DNA of 64,000 bases from Gallionellales bacterium GWA2_60_18. GTDB taxonomy: Bacteria > Pseudomonadota > Gammaproteobacteria > Burkholderiales > Gallionellaceae. Location: assembly GCA_001801105.1 (NCBI GenBank), contig MGWS01000033.1, positions 62,001 through 126,000 of the forward strand, written 5' to 3'. The stretch's first letter is position 1; each line of letters begins with the position of its first letter. This document shows positions 56,119 through 64,000 of this stretch, piece by piece. The notes below the pieces were generated by a model. That model saw only the letters and a list, made by a program, of their open reading frames with translations, was not told the DNA's origin and made no database searches. The translations under genes were made by a program, and so were the position numbers.

Positions 56119-57558
56119 TTACTTCCAAGGTGCCTTGGTCATGTTCCACACCGGCGCGTTGATGGCCATGTCCATGTCGCGCGCGAAGATGGCGAAGCCG
56201 TCATAGCCGTGGTACGGCCCCGAATAGTCCCAGCTGTGCATCTGGCGGAACGGGATGCCCATCTTCTGGAACACGTACTTCTCCTTCACGCCGGAAGCCA
56301 TCAGGTCGGGCTTGATCGCCTCGGCAAACTTCTCCAGCTCGAACGAAGACGCGTCGTCGTAGATCAAGGTGGAATCCTTCACGTACTTGGTGGTGCGCTG
56401 GTAGTCGTCGCTGTGACCGAACTCGTAACCGGCTCCCACCACTTCCATGCCCAGATCCTCATAGGCACCCACCACGTGGCGCGGACGCAGGCCGCCGACG
56501 TAGAGCATGACCTTCTTGCCTTGCAGACGCGGTTTGTACTTGGTCACGATGGCGTCGTGCTGTGCCTGGTACTTGGCGATGACCTTCTCGGCGTTCTCCT
56601 TGATCGTGTCGTCGAAGAACTCGGCGATGGCGCGCAAACTTTCGGCGATCTTGGTGGGGCCGAAGAAGTTGTACTCGAACCAGGGCAGGCCGTATTTCTC
56701 TTCCATGTGGCGCGCGATGTAGTTCATCGAGCGGTAGCAGTGCAACAACAGCAGCTTGGCGCGCGGCATGCGCTCGATCTCCGCCAGCGAAGCGTCGCCG
56801 GTGCCCTGCGACACCACGCGCAGGCCCATCTCTTCCAGCAGGATGCGCGAGGCCCAGGCGTCACCGCCGATGTTGTAGTCGGCCATCAGCACCACGTCAT
56901 AAGGCGTGGTCTCGTACTCGGCCTTGCTGTAGTCCTGCTTGTCCAGCACCCAGTCGCGCAGCATGTCGTTGGCCAGATGGTGGCCGAGCGATTGCGACAC
57001 GCCACGGAAACCCTCGCAGCGCACCGGCACGATGGTCTTGTTGCATTCCTTGGTCTTCTTCTTCGACACCGCCTCGATGTCGTCGCCGATCAGACCGATC
57101 GGGCATTCCGACTGGATGGAGATGCCTTTGGAGAGCGGGAACAGGATGTTGATCTCGTCAATCAGCTTGTCCAGCTTCTTGTCGCCGCCGAACACGATGT
57201 CCTTTTCCTGAAAATCGGAAGTGAATTGCATGGTGCCAAAGGCATCCACGCCGGTGTTGCCGTTGTAGTAATTGCGGCGGGTAGCCCAGGAATAATGGCC
57301 GCAACCCACCGGGCCATGGGAGATATGCACCATGTCCTTGATCGGCCCCCACACCACCCCCTTGGAACCGGCATAGGCGCAGCCGCGCACGGTCATCACA
57401 CCGGGCAGGGACTTGATGTTGGATTTAACGCCGCAATCGGGCTTGCCTTCCTCATACACATTGAGGTGTTTGACACGCTTCTTTGCAGCCTTTTCGGGAT
57501 AGGCGGCCAGAACATCCTGAATCAGTTTCCGGTTCCGCTCTTTGACGTCTGTAGTCAT
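56119..57558 (-). CDS. nifD: nitrogenase MoFe protein alpha chain
   Basis: A 479-residue alpha subunit that holds FeMo-co. P-cluster cysteines are at about 60 ([13 protein letters not shown]) and 86 ([10 protein letters not shown]). The FeMo-co region includes [10 protein letters not shown] and the C-terminal [15 protein letters not shown] with the histidine ligand. ATG 57558 has AAGGAG at better spacing than the ATG one codon upstream. Confidence 0.97.
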   Translation of the reverse strand: MTTDVKERNRKLIQDVLAAYPEKAAKKRVKHLNVYEEGKPDCGVKSNIKSLPGVMTVRGCAYAGSKGVVWGPIKDMVHISHGPVGCGHYSWATRRNYYNGNTGVDAFGTMQFTSDFQEKDIVFGGDKKLDKLIDEINILFPLSKGISIQSECPIGLIGDDIEAVSKKKTKECNKTIVPVRCEGFRGVSQSLGHHLANDMLRDWVLDKQDYSKAEYETTPYDVVLMADYNIGGDAWASRILLEEMGLRVVSQGTGDASLAEIERMPRAKLLLLHCYRSMNYIARHMEEKYGLPWFEYNFFGPTKIAESLRAIAEFFDDTIKENAEKVIAKYQAQHDAIVTKYKPRLQGKKVMLYVGGLRPRHVVGAYEDLGMEVVGAGYEFGHSDDYQRTTKYVKDSTLIYDDASSFELEKFAEAIKPDLMASGVKEKYVFQKMGIPFRQMHSWDYSGPYHGYDGFAIFARDMDMAINAPVWNMTKAPWK

Positions 57559-57587
57559 CATAAACTCCTTCGTTGTAGCCATCATTC

Positions 57588-57617
57588 GGCGGGTTACGGC
57601 CTCCTGCCTAACCCGCC
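57588..57617. repeat. REP-like hairpin between nifH and nifD
   Basis: Arms GGCGGGTTA/TAACCCGCC with a 12-nt loop in the nifH-nifD spacer, related to the repeat at 63066. It may block 3' decay of nifH RNA and so favour extra NifH. Confidence 0.65.
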
Positions 57618-57628
57618 CTACATTAAGA

Positions 57629-58528
<900 letters not shown>

Positions 58529-58560
58529 TCAAAGCCGAAAGCGACTTTGATACCAGTATC

Positions 58561-58575
58561 GCAAACACCGTGCCA
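58561..58575 (-). promoter_or_regulatory. sigma-54 promoter of nifHDK
   Basis: Minus-strand TGGCACGGTGTTTGC fits the -24/-12 consensus exactly. Start predicted near 58549, a 48-nt leader before nifH. Confidence 0.92.
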
Positions 58576-58644
58576 CGCTTTGCATCATGCCCGCAACTAG
58601 CGTCAATGCTGGCTTTGCGGCAGGCTGTACGGTCTGCATGCCTG

Positions 58645-58660
58645 TGTCGCAAATGCGACA
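58645..58660. promoter_or_regulatory. NifA activator site of nifHDK
   Basis: TGTCGCAAATGCGACA fits TGT-N10-ACA with near-complete symmetry, centred about 104 bp upstream of the predicted start. The 330-bp nifH-draT gap otherwise holds the promoter and the repeat at 58718. Confidence 0.85.
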
Positions 58661-58717
58661 AAATGCAAGCACCTGTCTGTAATCTACGGCAATGAATCCG
58701 GATTGTTCATTAAGGCT

Positions 58718-58798
58718 CAAACCCCTCCCAACCTCCCCTTATCAGGGGAGGAGCTGGCTCGGCTCTCCCCCTGACAAGGGGGAGCTGGAGGGGGTTTG
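58718..58798. repeat. palindromic repeat between nifH promoter and draT
   Basis: Outer arms CAAACCCCTCC with complement and inner stems CTCCCCTTATCAGGGG. Noncoding, about 81 bp. It may insulate the divergent nifH and draT units. Confidence 0.7.
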
Positions 58799-58831
58799 GG
58801 GCTAATAGATTTTCTGGGATGAATACTTCTT

Positions 58832-59713
58832 ATGCTGCATCCATGGCGGCTGCCTCATAATCTGGAACAGTTATTGCGGGAGATGCACTCCATGGATGAC
58901 GCAGCGAACAACCTACCGGCCTACGGCCACAGCACCAACCTGGTCGGCTTGCCGACCGGGCTGCTGGCCAGCGTGGCGTTCAACGATTTCCCGCTGCCGC
59001 TGCACATCAGCGGCGTGCGCGAAATGAACGGCGCCCTGTACCGGATGCTGGCAGAGGCCACCAACATGGAAGAATGCGCCGAAGTGTTCCGCTGCTACAT
59101 GGAGGCAGTATTCGCGCTGGACGACAAGCCGGAACAAACGGACAGGCCGCGCAAGCGTCGTTTCCATTCCAGCTATCTCAAACTGTTGGAAGGCTGGGGC
59201 TTCGATTCCAACAGCCCGGCAGGTGCGGTGCTCAAAGGCTGGACGGAAAGCCGCTTCGGCCTGCTGCCGATCTATCACAAGGAGAAGCTGGGGCGTTATC
59301 CGTCCCAGCCCTGGATCACCTATGTGGAAGAGAAAATGTCGAGCCGCTTCCACAACAACAGCATCAACCAGCAGCTCGATCTGCTGTACGAGTTCTGCCA
59401 ATGGGTCATCACCCACATGGCCTACCACGGCAAGCGCCACCTGACGCTGTATCGCGGTGTGAACGATTTCGCGGAGCACCAGTGTCTTTACAGCATCGAC
59501 AAGCGCGAGATGGTCATGCGCCAGAACAACGTGGTGTCGTTCACCTCCTCAAGGGAACGGGCGGACGAATTCGGCGACACCATCCTGGAAGCCCAAGTGC
59601 CACTGGTAAAGGTGCTGTATTTCAACGGCCTGCTGCCGCGCAACGTCCTGAAGGGCGAGGGCGAGTTTCTGGTGATAGGCGGGGAATATCGGGTGAAGAC
59701 GTCGTACTGGTAA
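58832..59713 (+). CDS. draT: NAD-dinitrogen-reductase ADP-ribosyltransferase DraT
   Basis: A 293-residue enzyme that transfers ADP-ribose from NAD to Arg101 of NifH, switching off nitrogenase in darkness or with ammonium. The family core runs from GHSTNLVGLPTGLLAS through YRGVNDF to SFTSSRERADEFG and GEFLVIGGEYRVKT. The first ATG (58832) has no strong ribosome site; ATGs at 58883 and 58892 are alternatives closer to the conserved core. Its reversal enzyme DraG is encoded 14 kb away. Confidence 0.93.
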   Translation: MLHPWRLPHNLEQLLREMHSMDDAANNLPAYGHSTNLVGLPTGLLASVAFNDFPLPLHISGVREMNGALYRMLAEATNMEECAEVFRCYMEAVFALDDKPEQTDRPRKRRFHSSYLKLLEGWGFDSNSPAGAVLKGWTESRFGLLPIYHKEKLGRYPSQPWITYVEEKMSSRFHNNSINQQLDLLYEFCQWVITHMAYHGKRHLTLYRGVNDFAEHQCLYSIDKREMVMRQNNVVSFTSSRERADEFGDTILEAQVPLVKVLYFNGLLPRNVLKGEGEFLVIGGEYRVKTSYW

Positions 59714-59730
59714 CCCTAGAAAAAGCAGTT

Positions 59731-59862
59731 GGCCACAGAGAACACAGAGATCACAGAGTAAAAACAAGCAGTTTGAACAAGTGAACGAATCACCTTTTGG
59801 ATGAGGCGAAAAAATCAATCACCCCGCCGATTTCTCTGTGTTCTCTGTGAACTCTGTGGCTT
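59731..59862. repeat. CACAGAG-type repeat between draT and proA
   Basis: Two blocks in inverted orientation (GGCCACAGAGAACACAGAG and its complement pattern CTCTGTG...CTCTGTGGC) flank a central segment of about 60 bp. Noncoding. Confidence 0.6.
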
Positions 59863-59923
59863 GAACTGCGGTTTTCAGGTTGGATACGTTAAACTATGCG
59901 CCACACGTATCGCTGGAAATACC

Positions 59924-61183
59924 ATGGAAGACATCAAACAATATATGCAACAACTCGGGCAGCAGGCGCGTGCCGCTGCGCGCGTGATGGCGCAGGCCGA
60001 CACCAACGCCAAAAACCGCGCGCTGGAAAACATCGCGACCGCGATCCTGCTCAACAGCGCGCAGCTCATCGCCGAGAACGCCAAGGACGTCAGTGCCGCG
60101 AAGGCCAACGGCCTCGACGCGGCTTCCATTGACCGGCTCACGCTCACCGAAAAGACCATCAAAGGCATGGCCGAAGGCTTGCGCCAGATCGCCGCCCTGC
60201 CCGACCCGATCGGCGAGATCAGTGACATGAGTTATCGCCCGTCCGGCATCCAGGTCGGCAAGATGCGTGTGCCGCTCGGCGTCATCGGCATCATCTACGA
60301 ATCGCGTCCGAACGTGACGGCGGATGCCGCCGGGCTGTGCATGAAATCCGGCAACGCCGCCATCCTGCGCGGCGGCTCCGAAGCCATCCATTCCAATCAG
60401 GCCATCGCCGCCTGCGTGCATCAGGGCTTGCGCGAGGCGGGACTGCCAGCGACGGCAGTGCAAGTGGTCGCCACCACCGACCGCGCCGCCGTGGGCGAAC
60501 TCGTCACGATGAAGGACTACGTCGACGTGATCGTGCCGCGCGGCGGCAAAGGGCTGATCGAGCGCATCTCGAACGAGGCACGCATTCCCGTCATCAAGCA
60601 TCTGCATGGCGTGTGCCATGTATATATCGACGACGAGGCCGACCTCGCCAAGGCCATCCGCATCGCCGACAATGCCAAGACGCACCGCTACGGCGTGTGC
60701 AATGCGATGGAGACCTTGCTGGTGAACGCGAACGTCGCGGCGCAGGTATTGCCGCCGCTGTGCAAGATCTACCTCGACAAGAATGTCGAGCTGCGCGGCG
60801 ACGAAACGGCGCGCGCCATCGTGCCGCAGATGCTGGCTGCCACCGAGGAAGACTGGCTCACCGAATATCTCGCGCCCATCCTCGCCGTGCGCGTGGTCGC
60901 CGACCTCGATGCCGCCATCGCGCACATCGACAGCTACGGCTCGCAGCACACCGACAGCATCGTCACGGAGAACTACAGCAAGGCGATGCGCTTCCTGCGC
61001 GAGGTGGACTCCTCCAGCGTGATGGTGAACGCCTCGACCCGCTTCGCCGACGGCTTCGAGTACGGCCTCGGCGCCGAGATCGGCATCTCCACCGACAAGA
61101 TCCACGCGCGCGGCCCGGTCGGGTTGGAAGGGCTGACTTCGCAAAAATATATCGTGCTCGGCAACGGGCAGATCAGGGTTTAG
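59924..61183 (+). CDS. proA: gamma-glutamyl phosphate reductase
   Basis: A 419-residue NADPH-dependent enzyme of proline synthesis, aldehyde dehydrogenase superfamily. The catalytic cysteine lies in [11 protein letters not shown], with [21 protein letters not shown] and [12 protein letters not shown] upstream. The start MEDIKQYMQ at 59924 fits the family; longer readings run into the repeat. A hairpin follows its stop. Confidence 0.96.
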   Translation: MEDIKQYMQQLGQQARAAARVMAQADTNAKNRALENIATAILLNSAQLIAENAKDVSAAKANGLDAASIDRLTLTEKTIKGMAEGLRQIAALPDPIGEISDMSYRPSGIQVGKMRVPLGVIGIIYESRPNVTADAAGLCMKSGNAAILRGGSEAIHSNQAIAACVHQGLREAGLPATAVQVVATTDRAAVGELVTMKDYVDVIVPRGGKGLIERISNEARIPVIKHLHGVCHVYIDDEADLAKAIRIADNAKTHRYGVCNAMETLLVNANVAAQVLPPLCKIYLDKNVELRGDETARAIVPQMLAATEEDWLTEYLAPILAVRVVADLDAAIAHIDSYGSQHTDSIVTENYSKAMRFLREVDSSSVMVNASTRFADGFEYGLGAEIGISTDKIHARGPVGLEGLTSQKYIVLGNGQIRV

Positions 61184-61185
61184 GC

Positions 61186-61213
61186 CGTCATTCCGGCGCA
61201 GGCCGGAATGACG
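61186..61213. repeat. REP-like hairpin after proA
   Basis: Perfect 12-bp stem CGTCATTCCGGC/GCCGGAATGACG with a 4-nt loop, 2 bp after the proA stop and 15 bp before lpdA. Confidence 0.75.
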
Positions 61214-61228
61214 CAGGGAGAGAACAAC

Positions 61229-63022
<1,794 letters not shown>

Positions 63023-63065
63023 TTGCACAGGGTGCAAGCCCGTTGGTTATTGCGCCCTGAACTAC

Positions 63066-63105
63066 GTAGGTCGGGTTAGCGGCCTCATCGCGTAACCCGA
63101 CCTAC
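63066..63105. repeat. REP-like hairpin after lpdA
   Basis: Arms GTAGGTCGGGTTA/TAACCCGACCTAC with a 14-nt loop, similar in style to the nifH-nifD element. Confidence 0.75.
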
Positions 63106-63119
63106 GAACTACGAACCGC

Positions 63120-63536
63120 ATGACTGAATCCGCCAGCCTACTCACGCTTTTTACCAGCAGCTTCCTTGCCGCCACGCTGCTGCCTGGCGGCTCGGAGGCC
63201 GTGCTGTTCCTCGTATTGAAATCCCACCCGGAATCTATGTGGCTCGCGTTGGCCGTCGCCACGCTCGGCAACACGTTGGGTGGCATGGTCAGCTTCGGCA
63301 TGGGCTGGTTGTTGCCGCAGACGCAGCAGCTCAAGCATGTGGAGAAAGTACGCAAATATGGAACGCCAGCCTTGTTGCTGGCATGGGTGCCGCTGATCGG
63401 CGACGCGCTGTGCCTCGCTGCGGGCTGGCTGCGGCTGAACCCGTGGCAGGCTGCGCTGTATATGGCGATTGGGAAGTTCGCGCGCTACTGGCTGATCGCA
63501 TCAGGCATGCAATACGCGCTGCTGTTCGCACAGTAG
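63120..63536 (+). CDS. YqaA-family membrane protein
   Basis: A 138-residue protein with about four hydrophobic segments (LLTLFTSSFLAATLLPGG, ALAVATLGNTLGGMVSFGMG, LLLAWVPLIGDALCLAAG, ALYMAIGKFARYWLIASG). It matches the YqaA branch of the DedA-like VTT superfamily. Probable inner-membrane protein of unknown substrate. It starts close after a REP-like hairpin, so it is likely its own unit. Confidence 0.87.
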   Translation: MTESASLLTLFTSSFLAATLLPGGSEAVLFLVLKSHPESMWLALAVATLGNTLGGMVSFGMGWLLPQTQQLKHVEKVRKYGTPALLLAWVPLIGDALCLAAGWLRLNPWQAALYMAIGKFARYWLIASGMQYALLFAQ

Positions 63537-63631
63537 CGGCCTGACGAATATCGGATTGTGCCGGCACACGAAGCTGGCTACACTGGTTGAAGTAGTCTCT
63601 AACGCAATCACAAACCTCGAAGGAGCCGATC

Positions 63632-64000
63632 ATGAAGCGCATACTCGACAACACCGCTTTCCATCCCATCCGTCACGACCGCCTGCTGCAGGAGACGGTG
63701 CACGACGCCTACCAGATGCAGGGCAAGCTGCGCGAGCCGACCGTCTGCCCCGGCTGCGGCGCCGTGTTCAAGTCCGGTCGCTGGCAATGGGCCGAAAAAC
63801 CGGCGCAGGCGCATGAGACGCTCTGCCCCGCCTGTCATCGCCAGCACGACGAATTCCCCGCCGGCTACGTGAACATCACCGGCGATTTCGTCAACGTGCA
63901 CGAAACCGAGATCCTCAACCTGATCCGCAACCACGAGGCCCGCGAGAAGACGGAACACCCGCTGCAACGGATCATGAACATCGAACGCACGCCCGAGGGC
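63632..64000 (+). CDS. zinc-ribbon protein, truncated by the window end
   Basis: At least 123 residues, incomplete at 64000. Two CxxC pairs (VCPGCGAVFKSGRW and LCPACHRQHDE) form a zinc ribbon. Well-placed AAGGAG before ATG 63632. It resembles small cytoplasmic zinc-ribbon proteins of unknown function; no assignment attempted. Confidence 0.75.
   Translation, partial: MKRILDNTAFHPIRHDRLLQETVHDAYQMQGKLREPTVCPGCGAVFKSGRWQWAEKPAQAHETLCPACHRQHDEFPAGYVNITGDFVNVHETEILNLIRNHEAREKTEHPLQRIMNIERTPEG

Noticed and set aside
58819..58860. Thirteen-codon ORF overlapping the draT start
   Set aside because: Weak ribosome site and no coupling overlap with the draT start; it is probably chance.
59731..59862. 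CRISPR-like appearance of repeated CACAGAG units
   Set aside because: The units are short, inverted and irregular with no uniform spacers or cas genes nearby; this is a dispersed repeat.

Overview
The window is a chromosomal segment of a betaproteobacterium. The macromolecular-synthesis cluster (rpsU-yqeY-dnaG-rpoD), rplM-rpsI, erpA, coq7 and the miaB-phoH order are typical of that class. Several multihaem cytochromes c beside a complete Mo-nitrogenase cluster suggest a microaerophilic, Gallionellaceae-like lineage (Sideroxydans or Gallionella type). That placement is inference from gene content, not a database match.

Layout. 0.1-7.4 kb: a CBS-PAS-GGDEF-EAL signalling protein with an overlapping leader ORF, a Crp/Fnr regulator, phoH and miaB. 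7.5-20.3 kb: a 31-residue membrane peptide gene with its own promoter and terminator, tRNA-Met(CAT), a SPOR protein, coaX, birA, a patatin, hrpA, tRNA-Ile2(CAT), then rpoD, dnaG, yqeY and rpsU. 20.3-26.1 kb: a minus-strand operon of diheme cytochrome, NapC-type tetrahaem quinol dehydrogenase, seven-CXXCH periplasmic cytochrome, parvulin-type PPIase and TlpA thioredoxin. I cannot assign its substrate. 26.2-36.6 kb: housekeeping genes (tyrS, an M23 peptidase, anmK, erpA, a bactofilin, argC, rpsI, rplM, an ElyC-like protein, an OsmC-like protein, coq7, trpC).

36.7-59.7 kb: nitrogen fixation. Plus strand: nifV-nifW, nifA, then nifB-fdxN-iscA-like-nifZ-nifT-SIR2-like. Minus strand: nifE-nifN-nifX-DUF269-DUF683-fdxB-nifQ, then an unknown 193-residue protein and draG. 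Minus strand again: nifH-nifD-nifK and a 2Fe-2S ferredoxin. draT lies divergently beyond nifH. NifA carries the C-x11-C-x19-C-x4-C pattern of directly O2-sensitive NifA proteins and no nifL is present. Sigma-54 promoters and TGT-N10-ACA sites are visible before nifB, nifH and nifE, with a weaker pair before nifV. NifH keeps the arginine modified by DraT, so transcription and enzyme activity are both regulated. A probable restriction-modification/defence island (MT-A70 methyltransferase, BglII-like nuclease, DUF2971 protein, orphan antitoxin) sits between nifE and the nifHDK block. 59.9-64 kb: proA, a lipoyl-domain lpdA, a YqaA-type protein and a truncated zinc-ribbon gene.

The window is rich in small palindromic elements. 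At least five end at, or cover, the stop codon of a neighbouring gene. Three of them show apparent short target duplications, and in one case the duplicated TTAG holds the stops of both convergent neighbours. Another element is inserted in frame inside lpdA.
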